Shown: positions 46,480 to 55,187 of the stretch, piece by piece
Numbering within the stretch: the first letter of the stretch is position 1
How the letters are laid out: the number at the start of each line of letters is the position of its first letter
Assembly: GCA_902492205.1 (NCBI GenBank)
Contig: CABUKU010000004.1
Span: 114,887 to 178,886, forward strand
Reading direction: 5' to 3'
From: an uncultured Bacteroides sp.
Lineage (GTDB): Bacteria > Bacteroidota > Bacteroidia > Bacteroidales > Bacteroidaceae
Length of the DNA stretch: 64,000 nucleotides
The notes under the pieces: generated by a model
What the model was told of the DNA's origin: nothing
The model's input: only the letters and a program-made list of their open reading frames with translations
Databases searched by the model: none
Translations under genes and position numbers: made by a program

Positions 46480-47049
46480 TCAATAGTACTTTTCAATTCC
46501 TCCAAATCCCGTTATTATTTTATTCTTTTTCGTTTTATCTATAAAGTTGTTTAGTCGCTTTTCAAATTCTTCCGGTCGTTTCCTTGCTGCTTCAATATAT
46601 GCAATTCGGATTCGCCTGTATGTGACGGAAAGTTGCTGATAGTTGTTCCATACCACTTTATCTTCTTTCAACCTGTCAATTATATCATTGGGAAATATGA
46701 AGGGTTCAGACAAGACATTTTGTATTTTCTTTTCAAATTTGGGGTGTATCATTTTATTTTCCAATAACCATTTGAGTCTTTCCTTATTGGCTTGCGAGTA
46801 TGTGCTTTTGGGATTTCTGGGTGTGAAACGCTGAATCTTATGTTCTTTGTCAAAAGCCTTTATGGTACTGTCAATCCAATCGAAACAAAGCGCTTCTTCA
46901 ACAGCGTCATTGTAAATAATACTGTTTTTCCCTGAAGATTTATTTGGAAATACAAACCAGATTTCATCAGAAGTGTCAAAGTTTTCACTCAGCCACTTTC
47001 GCCAATCTTTTCGATTTTCAAAATATCCTATTTTATTTTCCTTGTGCAT
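46480..47049 (-). CDS. YdeI/OmpD-associated family protein
   Basis: The 189-residue cytoplasmic protein has the family traits: NRKDWRKWLSENFDTSDEIWFVFPNKSSGK, EEALCFDWIDSTIKAFD, RFTPRNPKSTYSQANKERLKWLLE, and a C-terminal YRRIRIAYIEAARKRPEEFEKRLNNFI with the typical KRPETR-like end. YdeI in enterics is linked to bacteriocin and polymyxin survival, though mechanism is unclear. It is single, 27 bp from the mnmA stop, on the same strand. Confidence 0.85.
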   Translation of the reverse strand: MHKENKIGYFENRKDWRKWLSENFDTSDEIWFVFPNKSSGKNSIIYNDAVEEALCFDWIDSTIKAFDKEHKIQRFTPRNPKSTYSQANKERLKWLLENKMIHPKFEKKIQNVLSEPFIFPNDIIDRLKEDKVVWNNYQQLSVTYRRIRIAYIEAARKRPEEFEKRLNNFIDKTKKNKIITGFGGIEKYY

Positions 47050-47076
47050 ATCCCATTATTTTAATAGGGAGTTTAT

Positions 47077-48138
47077 TTAGACTATTTCTCCACTGCCGAT
47101 GCAAAGACGATGATTGGCATCATATATCACTCCGAACTGTCCCGGTGCAATGCCTTGCAGCTTTTCTTCGGAGATCATTTTGTATCCTTCTTCAGTCTGC
47201 ATTAATTTGCCACGGCTGAACTCCGGTGTATGGCGGATTTTGAATGTGACATCTATTTCCCCTTTTTGCTCTTTCCAGGGATTGTCTGTGATGAAGTGGA
47301 AGTTGTGCATGACAAATTCATTTCCATATTGTGTTTCCACATCATAACCACGTGATACATAAATGATGTTTTCTTCCAAATCTTTGCGGATAACAAACCA
47401 AGGTCCTCCGCTTAGTCCCAGTCCTTTACGCTGCCCGATGGTGTGAAACCAATATCCCTTGTGCGTACCTACCGTTTTACCTGTTTCAAGTTCTATGATT
47501 TTCCCTTCTTTCTCGCCGAGGTAACGACGGATAAAGTCATTATAATTGATTTTGCCTAAGAAACAGATTCCCTGACTATCCTTGCGCTTGGCACTGGCAA
47601 GCCCTGTACGTTCGGCTATGGCACGTACTTCGCTTTTCATCATTCCGCCAATGGGAAACATGAGTTTGGATACTTGAAGGTAATCTATCTGAGCTAAAAA
47701 GTCGGTTTGGTCTTTGACAGGATCTTTGGCTGTGGAGAGCCACACTTTTCCATCTGTTTCAGTGGTGGTGGCATAATGTCCCGTTGCTGTTTTATCGAAG
47801 TCCTTTCCATACCTTTGCTCGAAACAACCGAACTTGATGAGTTTGTTGCACATCACGTCCGGGTTGGGGGTAAAGCCTTGTCGCACTTTGTCAATGGTGT
47901 ATGCCACTACATTATCCCAGTATTCATGATGAAGGTCGACAATCTCCAATGGACATCCATATTTGCGTGCTACAAGCGTGGCCATTTCAATATCTTCTTC
48001 CGAAGTGCAGTTCATTCCCTCTTCTTCTTCGGGACCTATTTTGATATAAAATAAAGTTGGGTTGTAACCGGCTTCTTTAAGCAGGTGCACTACTACGGAG
48101 CTGTCAACTCCTCCGGATATTAATGTTGCTATTTCCAT
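47077..48138 (-). CDS. mnmA: tRNA 2-thiouridine(34) synthase
   Basis: The 353-residue enzyme has the P-loop ISGGVDSSVVVHLL (8-21), the catalytic cysteines in NPDVMCNKLIKFG and QGICFLG, and FHTIGQRKGLGLSGG plus FSRGKLMQTEEGYKM near the end. It transfers sulfur to U34 of Lys/Glu/Gln tRNAs using ATP. Its ATG directly abuts the stop of the upstream LuxR-type regulator (no gap), suggesting translational coupling. Full length, no damage. Confidence 0.95.
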   Translation of the reverse strand: MEIATLISGGVDSSVVVHLLKEAGYNPTLFYIKIGPEEEEGMNCTSEEDIEMATLVARKYGCPLEIVDLHHEYWDNVVAYTIDKVRQGFTPNPDVMCNKLIKFGCFEQRYGKDFDKTATGHYATTTETDGKVWLSTAKDPVKDQTDFLAQIDYLQVSKLMFPIGGMMKSEVRAIAERTGLASAKRKDSQGICFLGKINYNDFIRRYLGEKEGKIIELETGKTVGTHKGYWFHTIGQRKGLGLSGGPWFVIRKDLEENIIYVSRGYDVETQYGNEFVMHNFHFITDNPWKEQKGEIDVTFKIRHTPEFSRGKLMQTEEGYKMISEEKLQGIAPGQFGVIYDANHRLCIGSGEIV

Positions 48139-48789
48139 TTAGATATAATACTCAGCCAAGTCTACAATTCCTGCTCTCATGGCATATTTGGTTGCCTCGT
48201 GCACATTGTTGACTTGAAGTTTACGAAAAATATTTTTTCTGTGTGAGTTTATAGTATGGAAGCTAAGGTTACGCTCGGTAGCTATTTCTTTTGTTGTTTT
48301 GCCCAAAGCTATCTCTTTCAGTATCACTTTCTCCATATTGGTAAGCAAAGTCGATTCTTTTGCCGGAGAGTTTAGCTGGCTGTTGAGAAGTAGGTTGCTT
48401 ACATGGTTGCAAATGAAACGTTCTCCTTTCAATGCACATTGCAATGCCGAAAGTATTTCTTCTTTGGAAGAGTCTTTCATCACTACGCCAAAGGATTGGT
48501 TATTAATGATGGTTCTGCGTAGGAAGTCTTCACTTAACTCGTCAGAAAATAATAGCCAACTCACATTGGGAAAGCGTTCTCTTAATACAAGCAACTCATC
48601 CACACCGGAAAAGTCGAAGAGGGTGTAATCCAAGATTACTACCGACTTCGACTTTTGTCTTATTTCACTTACCAATTCAGCCTTGTTGTCTACTTCGCGG
48701 ATGGAGGTTACTTCTTTCACTCCTTCCAGTAAGAATAATATTCCTGCTTTGGTAATGTCTTGGTTGTCTGCAATGATAAATTCTCTCAT
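48139..48789 (-). CDS. NarL/LuxR-family response regulator
   Basis: The protein (216 residues from ATG 48789) has a receiver domain (Asp54 in VILDYTLFDF, 'FVVMKDS' lysine region) and a LuxR-type HTH (LLTNMEKVILKEIALGKTTKEIATERNLSFHTINSHRKNIFRKL). No histidine kinase is nearby, so it is an orphan in this window. The longer frame that starts at a TTG (48813) is rejected because it spans a -7 box (48811-48818). It lies immediately upstream of mnmA. Confidence 0.85.
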   Translation of the reverse strand: MREFIIADNQDITKAGILFLLEGVKEVTSIREVDNKAELVSEIRQKSKSVVILDYTLFDFSGVDELLVLRERFPNVSWLLFSDELSEDFLRRTIINNQSFGVVMKDSSKEEILSALQCALKGERFICNHVSNLLLNSQLNSPAKESTLLTNMEKVILKEIALGKTTKEIATERNLSFHTINSHRKNIFRKLQVNNVHEATKYAMRAGIVDLAEYYI

Positions 48790-48810
48790 GAATGCAATGT
48801 GAATGATGTG

Positions 48811-48818
48811 CAAATATA
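48811..48818 (-). promoter_or_regulatory. -7 box of regulator-mnmA unit
   Basis: Minus-strand TATATTTG, 21 bp before the ATG at 48789. Confidence 0.45.
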
Positions 48819-48879
48819 CAATAATCTAAAAGATTATGTAAATCGTTGACACATTTTATGTTCTATCCACATTTATCCA

Positions 48880-49458
48880 TTAAAATGAACGTCCTTTGAA
48901 GACACTTGATTGCTCGATAGGAAGAACATATCCGCTAAGAGTAAGTGTGTTACCGCTAAAGTTAGGATTAATTGTAACACTGGCTTGGTTGGTTCCTTCC
49001 GGCATTTGAATAGTTACCGAAGCAGAGATACCGATACCCTGTACATTCATGCTAAAAATAGTAACTCTACGCTTAGTGGTACTCATTTTTATGTTAGATG
49101 CTTTTCCTTCTACCGTAATTCCACCTAATCCGTTAGGACCACTGTAAGGGCCGTTAAATGCAACCTGCACCACTGCATTGTCACCATCTAATGAGATAAA
49201 GTTGGTATTAGATGAAACGAATACCGAGCGTCCGCGTTTAAAGATTACACGGTCTGCTTCCAATACAAAACCTTGATCTTGCATAGACTGTAAAGCTTGT
49301 TGGAACAAAGCTTGTTGTTGTGCTTCTTCAGCGGCTTTCTTTGCTGCTTTTTCAGCTTTCTTTGCTGCCTTTTGTGCAGCCTTGTCCTGCGACTGGGCTT
49401 GTGAGAGTCCTGCAAACATGAACAGGAACATTCCCATTAAGAAGATTAACTTTTTCAT
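48880..49458 (-). CDS. DUF4251 protein with Lys/Ala-rich helix
   Basis: The 192-residue secreted protein has a signal peptide (cleavage near SQAQ), an Ala/Lys-rich helical segment (residues about 25-48, repeats of KAA/KAEKAAKKA) and a C-terminal DUF4251 domain with VFVSSNTNFISLDGDNAVVQVAFNG and VTIQMPEGTNQASVTINPNFSGNTLTLSGYV. DUF4251 is Bacteroidetes-specific and of unknown role. It is transcribed alone. Confidence 0.8.
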   Translation of the reverse strand: MKKLIFLMGMFLFMFAGLSQAQSQDKAAQKAAKKAEKAAKKAAEEAQQQALFQQALQSMQDQGFVLEADRVIFKRGRSVFVSSNTNFISLDGDNAVVQVAFNGPYSGPNGLGGITVEGKASNIKMSTTKRRVTIFSMNVQGIGISASVTIQMPEGTNQASVTINPNFSGNTLTLSGYVLPIEQSSVFKGRSF

Positions 49459-49603
49459 AATTATGTCCTTTAGTTAATTAATTTGTATTCTTTTAATTAT
49501 CAGAAGACTAACAACAAATAGAATGCCTTTGTTTCTTTAACTTAACTAAATTATATAATATTTCGATACAAAAACAATTGCCTGTTGCTTTTTTACAAAA
49601 AAA

Positions 49604-49696
49604 AGCATTTACTGCTCCGTGGTACCCCGGAATTCCGTCACGAACGGACATGATTCAAAAGCGGAATTACCATCTTTTGTGGCAGCAGTAAATGCT
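49604..49696 (-). terminator. Large structured terminator of aspartate decarboxylase gene
   Basis: AGCATTTACTGCT (49604-49616) pairs perfectly with AGCAGTAAATGCT (49684-49696); on the minus strand eight T follow the stem. The 67-nt loop holds inner complementary pieces (CGGAATT with AATTCCG and CCGTTCG with CGAACGG type) so the whole 93 nt should fold as a branched hairpin 8 bp after the stop. Confidence 0.75.
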
Positions 49697-49704
49697 ATAC
49701 AAGT

Positions 49705-51342
49705 TTATTTATTTTCTTTCCATTTCTCGGCATACTCATCAAGAATCCTCTTGATGCCCTGACCTATCTTTACATAGTCGGCTTCATTCAGATTGGCGAG
49801 TGATGCACGTACAGACCATTCCGGGCCATCGAATCCACCACCGTTCAGCACTACTGTGGAAGTTTCTTTAGCTAAGCGGAATACAATGTCTAGTGGGCGA
49901 TAGGTTTTCTTTAAATAGGTGACAAAATCATCGCCATAAAACTTCTTAGCCCACACAAGCATGTCTATTTCAGAATAATATCCGGCACGCAAAGGATCTT
50001 CTATCAGTGTGAATCCAGTGTTATCCCACAATGCTTGCAGGCGGTTGTGGATAATCTCCCACATCTTTTGTTTGTACTTATTCTCCTTATCCAACAAAGA
50101 AAAAGCCGCCATTAAACTCATTTGAGTTTGCTGTGGAAGTGACAAACCGGCAGTGTGGTTTAAAGCAACCTGTCGGCTATCTGCAACCATGCGATCAATG
50201 AATTTCATTTTTTCAGGATCGGGAGTCAAGCTGCTATAACGTCTGTTGAGTTGGCGTTTCTTGTTTGCCGGAAGTTTTGCTATCATCTTATCGTAAATAT
50301 TTTCTTCATGCAAAGCAATGACAGCAAGACGCCAGCCTGTTGCACCGAAATACTTGGAGAAGGAATATACACACAAGGTATTATCCGGTAAATCTGCCAT
50401 CAATGAACGGAAGTTCGGAACGAATGTGCCATAAACATCATCTGTAATGATCATCAGATTCGGATTGTCATTCTTTACAATGTCAATAATCAGATTAACC
50501 GTTTCTTTATCCAATGCATAGCTTGGCGGGTTACTTGGATTGACAAGGAATAATGCTTTGATTTTGGGATCTTTCAGCTTTTCGATGTCTTCCTTTTTGT
50601 ATTGCCAGAGATGCAGACCGTCATTTGTCATTTTGTCTGCACTGATATTCAATACATCGAAATCATAGCGTGCAAGCTGTGGTATCTCTATGTATGGAGT
50701 AAAGATAGGAACCATTAATGCAATGGAATCACCTTTATTCAACAAGAAGTTTTCTTGAAGGGAGTCAAAGACATAACACATGGCAGCAGTTCCCCCTTCG
50801 GTAGCAAACAGATCGAATGTTCCTTTTGGAGGATTGTTGTCACACATTTCCTGATTCAGATAACTTTGCACGATTTGTTCGGTGTATTTTAATATACGGT
50901 CGGGCACAGGATATTGGTCACCTACTATGCCTTCTGCCCATTCATGTACCAGTTCGTTTGGAGCTGCTGCATGTTCCATGAGCATGTAGTTATAGGTTTC
51001 CTTTAATAATTCGCAACCCGGTTCGCCGTCATGTTCTTTCAGAAATTGTTCGAAGCGTTGGGCTATGCCTTCTTTTTGAGGGATTCCGGCTACGCCTTCC
51101 GCCATTTCGAAAGTGCGTTTGCTTTCTTCCACTCCGAAACGTCCTAGAAGGAAAAAAGCTTCACGGGGAACGGTAGCTATCCAGTTCGGGTTGCCACGTC
51201 CGGCATTGAGCATAGTGTGAGCCATTTTCTTCACACTTTCGTCTGCCATTTCTATTAATCTGTTTTTTAATTCGAACGGGCTGACTTTTTCCATTTGTCT
51301 TTCAAAATCCACCCCCGGGGTTTTACTTGTTAGATAGTCCAT
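49705..51342 (-). CDS. asdA: Aspartate 4-decarboxylase (bifunctional aspartate aminotransferase)
   Basis: The 545-residue PLP enzyme resembles AsdA/AspD: long N-terminal domain (AHTMLNAGRGNPNWIATVPREAFFLLGRFG), TPYIEIPQLARYDFDVL, LVNPSNPPSYALDKETVNLI and YSFSKYFGATGWRLAVIALHE carrying the PLP Lys. It decarboxylates aspartate to alanine and CO2, consuming a proton. The aspartate-alanine antiporter gene lies directly upstream (42 bp), and together they make a proton-motive decarboxylation cycle. Strong structured terminator after the stop. Confidence 0.9.
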   Translation of the reverse strand: MDYLTSKTPGVDFERQMEKVSPFELKNRLIEMADESVKKMAHTMLNAGRGNPNWIATVPREAFFLLGRFGVEESKRTFEMAEGVAGIPQKEGIAQRFEQFLKEHDGEPGCELLKETYNYMLMEHAAAPNELVHEWAEGIVGDQYPVPDRILKYTEQIVQSYLNQEMCDNNPPKGTFDLFATEGGTAAMCYVFDSLQENFLLNKGDSIALMVPIFTPYIEIPQLARYDFDVLNISADKMTNDGLHLWQYKKEDIEKLKDPKIKALFLVNPSNPPSYALDKETVNLIIDIVKNDNPNLMIITDDVYGTFVPNFRSLMADLPDNTLCVYSFSKYFGATGWRLAVIALHEENIYDKMIAKLPANKKRQLNRRYSSLTPDPEKMKFIDRMVADSRQVALNHTAGLSLPQQTQMSLMAAFSLLDKENKYKQKMWEIIHNRLQALWDNTGFTLIEDPLRAGYYSEIDMLVWAKKFYGDDFVTYLKKTYRPLDIVFRLAKETSTVVLNGGGFDGPEWSVRASLANLNEADYVKIGQGIKRILDEYAEKWKENK

Positions 51343-51384
51343 ATTTTTAAAGTTTAGGTTTATATTCGGGTTATTTTAATAAAG

Positions 51385-53082
51385 TTACATTAATAATACA
51401 ATGACGACTCCCCATATAATAAGGAGGGTATTACCCACTGCATAGGTTACTGTGTATCCCAAAGCCGGTGTTTCACTTTCCACGGCATCTTGAACTGCTC
51501 CGAGTGCGGCGGTAGTAGTACGTGCTCCGGCGGTACATCCCAATATTAGTGCCGGATGGAATTTAAACAGGTATTTGCCGAGTAGCAAACCGATGATTAG
51601 CGGGAGAGTGGTAGCAATGGCTCCTACGATAAATAAACTCCACCCCACTTCTTTAAATCCGGAAACGAAACTCGGTCCGGCTGCAATACCTACCACTGCG
51701 ATAAACATATTCAAACCGACATTATTCAATACCCAGAGAGAAGGTTCGGGGATAGCTCCCCATGTTGGACGTTTGGAATGTAACCAACCAAAGACCAGTC
51801 CGGCAATCAGTGCGCCACCGCTTGTACTGAAACTGATAGGAATACCACCGACATGGATAGCAAGTGCTCCGAATATACCTCCAATGAGAATTCCCAAACC
51901 TACGAATACCATGTCTGTAACATTAGTTGCACGGTCGGGATAGCCTAATTGGACAGCTGCTGCATCCACTTCTTTTTTGAGTCCGACTAATTCCAATGTG
52001 TCGCCGGAGTCAATGATGGTTTTTGAAAAAATCGGAATATCTATTCCCGCTCTTTTTATTCGTCTGATACTTACTCCATGCATGAATTTCTGTGCACGGA
52101 TGTTGCTTAACGGTTTGCCTGTGAATTCTTTTTTGGCAACCATTACAGGTAATACCTCAGCCGGGAAGTTTAGTAGTTGTGGATCGAAAGCTTCTTCTCC
52201 TATCCATGCTTCTTCTTCAATGGCATATTCACGACGTCCGCTTAAAACCACTTCATTACCTTTCCGGATGATTTGTGTAGGTTTTACATCATTGATAAGG
52301 AGTGAACCTTGACGCATGCGTTCAACGAACAACCGTTTGTCGTTCTGCTGAAAATAATCTTCCAGTTCCTGAACAGTTTTACCATCTCCAAACCAATCGT
52401 TCTCAATCTTATAGGCGCGAAATACTACCGGGCGGTCAGCATGAATAAAACCGGGTTCGTCTGCTTCATTATTTCCCATTTTAGCTTCAAGCTCTTTGCA
52501 GGCAGCTTTAACTTTTTCTAATCCTCCGAGCATGCGGGGCCCGATTGTGGCTAGTACCCATGCCGAACCTGCCGTACCGAATATATAAGTAACGGCATAG
52601 GCTACGGGAATGATGTTGATATTTGCTGTTTTATCAGCTTCGCTTATGTTTAGGCTGTTAATCGTGTCACCTGCCACTCCGATTACTGCCGATATGGTTT
52701 GTGAGCCTGCGAGTAATCCGGCGGCTTCGCCGATATTGTATCCCATAATTTTAGCCAACAGCCAAGGGACGATGAGACAGGCTATACACATGATAGCGGC
52801 AAAAGCCATTTGAGGCAGTCCGTCCTTTTTTAATCCGCGAAAGAATTGTGGTCCTACTTTATATCCGATAGCGAAGAGAAAGAGAAGAAAAAACACTGAT
52901 TTGATAGGTCCGCCAACTTGTATGTTAAGTTGTCCCACCAATACGCCTACCAACAGTACGCTGGTGACAGTTCCCAAAGAAAACATTCCTATCTTGAATT
53001 TGCCAATCCAAAAACCGGCTGCGACAGTCAGGAATATGGCAAGTTCAGGGTATTCTCTGAGAAGATTAACTATCCATTCCAT
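51385..53082 (-). CDS. aspT: Aspartate-alanine antiporter
   Basis: The 565-residue inner-membrane protein matches the AspT/YidE-type transporters: an N-terminal membrane half (AIFLTVAAGFWIGKFKIGMFSLG, LFLFAIGYKVGPQFFRGLKKDG), two RCK_C (TrkA-C) domains at about 200-375 and a C-terminal membrane half (GTVPHPAL-like GCTAGARTTTAALGAVQDAVESETPALGYTVTYAVGN). It swaps aspartate for alanine electrogenically and lies immediately upstream of asdA. Strong family call. Confidence 0.9.
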   Translation of the reverse strand: MEWIVNLLREYPELAIFLTVAAGFWIGKFKIGMFSLGTVTSVLLVGVLVGQLNIQVGGPIKSVFFLLFLFAIGYKVGPQFFRGLKKDGLPQMAFAAIMCIACLIVPWLLAKIMGYNIGEAAGLLAGSQTISAVIGVAGDTINSLNISEADKTANINIIPVAYAVTYIFGTAGSAWVLATIGPRMLGGLEKVKAACKELEAKMGNNEADEPGFIHADRPVVFRAYKIENDWFGDGKTVQELEDYFQQNDKRLFVERMRQGSLLINDVKPTQIIRKGNEVVLSGRREYAIEEEAWIGEEAFDPQLLNFPAEVLPVMVAKKEFTGKPLSNIRAQKFMHGVSIRRIKRAGIDIPIFSKTIIDSGDTLELVGLKKEVDAAAVQLGYPDRATNVTDMVFVGLGILIGGIFGALAIHVGGIPISFSTSGGALIAGLVFGWLHSKRPTWGAIPEPSLWVLNNVGLNMFIAVVGIAAGPSFVSGFKEVGWSLFIVGAIATTLPLIIGLLLGKYLFKFHPALILGCTAGARTTTAALGAVQDAVESETPALGYTVTYAVGNTLLIIWGVVIVLLM

Positions 53083-53240
53083 AATTAAGCTGTTTAGGTT
53101 TATTATATAATATTATATAAGTCCGAATAACGCGTCCGTTCGGTTATCACTGGCTTATAAACAGCTAATGAATGAAAAGTGTTGAGTTAAAAAGGATAGT
53201 AGTTTGTTAAAGCTGATTGGGGATAAGCAAAACAGGCAAA

Positions 53241-53378
53241 TTATTTAAGCCGTCTGTTTAGTTGATTATTTGCTTTTTCTATTTTGGACTTGCCAACTCT
53301 CTTTCCGGTAGCTTTCTTTGGTTTGTTGCTACGGAAAGGATTTTTAGAATTACCCGACGTTTGTTTTGTACGAACCAT
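53241..53378 (-). CDS. Small basic protein (45 aa), unknown
   Basis: A 45-residue frame starts with MVRTKQTSGNSKNPF and is very rich in Lys, Arg, Asn and Ser, with no acidic stretch except one Glu. It starts 12 bp after the stop of the MbfA-like gene, on the same strand, so it is likely made from that mRNA. Basic composition suggests nucleic-acid or ribosome contact. The first residues resemble the tail of histone H3 (ARTKQT), a match of only five residues. I recognise no family. Confidence 0.5.
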   Translation of the reverse strand: MVRTKQTSGNSKNPFRSNKPKKATGKRVGKSKIEKANNQLNRRLK

Positions 53379-53389
53379 ATAATTTCATT

Positions 53390-54262
53390 TTATGCTTCTA
53401 TTCCTGTAAATGTTTTAAGAGCGTATCCAATCAGAAAACTAATAGCTGCCACGCTGAAACTCAGAATTGCCATTTCACTGAACCGCTTGCGGAAACTTTC
53501 GCTTCTGGCTACGGAATAGTAATAATTGAATAGTGCTATAATTAATAAAGCCATAGCGAGCATTACTAATAATGCTATAATCGGGGTGCTAATCAAAATA
53601 AACGGGGCAACTAGTGCCACAACCGTTATAATATAGGCGATACCTGTATAGATAGATGCTTTCACTGCATGTTTGCCATTTTCTCCTTCCGATTTGGTGG
53701 AGAGATATTCGGATGATGCCATAGAAAGAGCGGCAGCAATACCTGTGATACTTCCGGTCAATGCGATGAGTTTGGAATCATTTAGAGCTAAAGTAAATCC
53801 CGCCAATGCTCCGGTGAATTCAACCAATGCATCATTCAGTCCTAATACAATAGATCCCATGTAGGAGAGCCGTTCTTCATTGATTAATTCGATAAGTTTT
53901 TGTTCATGTTCTTCTTCATCTTGAGCTAATCTCATTAAATCAGGATATTGAGTGTATTCCGAGTAGTTCTGATGTGCACTTTCTTCACCTGATTCCATTA
54001 GCTTAATAGCAAAAGTTATTCCCAATATACGTGCCAGCCAATAAAATTTGCTTATTCTCCTTTTGCTCGGAGTAGGAGATACTCCCGTATATTTCTTTAG
54101 AATTTCATAATGGGCAGCTTCTTCCGCCGCTATTTTCTTTAATATACTTTTATTGTGGGGATCTTTTTCTATTTCTGCTAACTTGGAATAAACAATGCTT
54201 TCGGTTATTTCATTCTTTTGAAAGCGGATAAAATTCTTTTTGGTTGTCTCGTCTGTTATCAT
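53390..54262 (-). CDS. Ferritin-like/VIT1 iron transporter (MbfA-type)
   Basis: The 290-residue membrane protein joins an N-terminal ferritin-like diiron domain (about 1-130; EEAAHYEILKKY with Glu/His ligands, then DEEEHEQKLIELI) with a C-terminal VIT1/CCC1 transporter domain (GLNDALVEFTGALAGFTLAL, about 135-290, five hydrophobic segments). This is the plan of MbfA, an inner-membrane iron exporter that limits oxidative iron stress. It sits 11 bp upstream of the tiny basic gene and diverges from a HAD phosphatase gene. Substrate (Fe or Mn) is inferred from the family. Confidence 0.88.
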   Translation of the reverse strand: MITDETTKKNFIRFQKNEITESIVYSKLAEIEKDPHNKSILKKIAAEEAAHYEILKKYTGVSPTPSKRRISKFYWLARILGITFAIKLMESGEESAHQNYSEYTQYPDLMRLAQDEEEHEQKLIELINEERLSYMGSIVLGLNDALVEFTGALAGFTLALNDSKLIALTGSITGIAAALSMASSEYLSTKSEGENGKHAVKASIYTGIAYIITVVALVAPFILISTPIIALLVMLAMALLIIALFNYYYSVARSESFRKRFSEMAILSFSVAAISFLIGYALKTFTGIEA

Positions 54263-54296
54263 GTCAATTAGCTATTCTTATAAAGGATTGTGAATG

Positions 54297-54377
54297 CAAA
54301 AGTAAGAAACAATTCTCATTAATTGATGTTTATCAAATAAAAAGATTATATAGTATCGAAATACTTATTTAACTTTG
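54297..54377. promoter_or_regulatory. Divergent -7 boxes of MbfA-like and HAD genes
   Basis: Minus-strand TACTTTTG (54297-54304) lies 34 bp before the ATG at 54262; plus-strand TAACTTTG (54370-54377) lies 20 bp before the ATG at 54398. -33 elements are weak. Confidence 0.4.
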
Positions 54378-54397
54378 TTCCCGTAAAAAAGAGTAAT

Positions 54398-55174
54398 ATG
54401 ATAAAAGCGATTTTTTTTGATATAGATGGGACATTGGTGAGTTTTAAGACTCATGAAGTACCTGCTGAAGTAGTAAAAGCTGTTAATGATTTAAGGGAAA
54501 AAGGTATAAAGGTGTTTATTGCAACGGGGCGGCACTTTTCGTCAATTAATAATTTGGGAGATTTGCAGTTTGATGGTTATATCACTTTAAACGGAGGTTA
54601 TTGTTTCTCCGGTAATCATATCATTTATAAACATCATATTCCAAAAGAAGATATTGGGAAGTTACTGGATTATCTGCAATATAAAGAGTCATTTCCATGT
54701 ATCTTGGTTCGTGAAAATTCTGCAATTATGAATTTTGAGAATGAGACGACAGAGCATATTTTCACAATGCTGAACTTTCCAAAACCACCGGTTGGGGATT
54801 TACGGAAAGCAGCGGAAGAAGATGTTTATCAGTTAATTGCTTTCTTTGACAAAGATAAGGAAGAGGAAATGATGGGTATCATGTCCGGTTGTGAAGCCAC
54901 CCGTTGGTATCCTTCGTTTACCGATGTGGTTCCTGCCGGAAGTAGTAAGAGAATAGGTCTAGATAAAGTTATAGAATATTTTGGCATTTCTTTGAATGAG
55001 ACAATGGCTTTCGGTGACGGAGGCAATGATATTACCATGTTGAAACATGCCGGGATTGGCATAGCTTTGGGAAATGCTGATGATGAAGTGAAGAACTCAG
55101 CCGATTATGTAACTACTTCTGTTGATGATAACGGAGTGGTGAATGCCTTAAAACATTTCGGGTTAATGGATTAG
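54398..55174 (+). CDS. Cof-type HAD-IIB phosphatase
   Basis: The 258-residue cytoplasmic protein has FFDIDGTLVSF (Asp nucleophile and acid), FIATGRHFSSINNL, YITLNGGYCF, and the C-terminal GSSKRIGLDKVIEYFGISLNETMAFGDGGNDITMLKHAGIGIALGNA typical of HAD-IIB sugar-phosphate or FMN phosphatases. It is followed 13 bp later by a nucleoside-hydrolase-like lipoprotein gene in the same direction. Substrate unknown. Confidence 0.93.
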   Translation: MIKAIFFDIDGTLVSFKTHEVPAEVVKAVNDLREKGIKVFIATGRHFSSINNLGDLQFDGYITLNGGYCFSGNHIIYKHHIPKEDIGKLLDYLQYKESFPCILVRENSAIMNFENETTEHIFTMLNFPKPPVGDLRKAAEEDVYQLIAFFDKDKEEEMMGIMSGCEATRWYPSFTDVVPAGSSKRIGLDKVIEYFGISLNETMAFGDGGNDITMLKHAGIGIALGNADDEVKNSADYVTTSVDDNGVVNALKHFGLMD

Positions 55175-55187
55175 AACAAATATAGTT

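Noticed and set aside
53241..53378. True histone homologue
   Set aside because: Only five identical residues at the start, no histone fold; chance match is possible.
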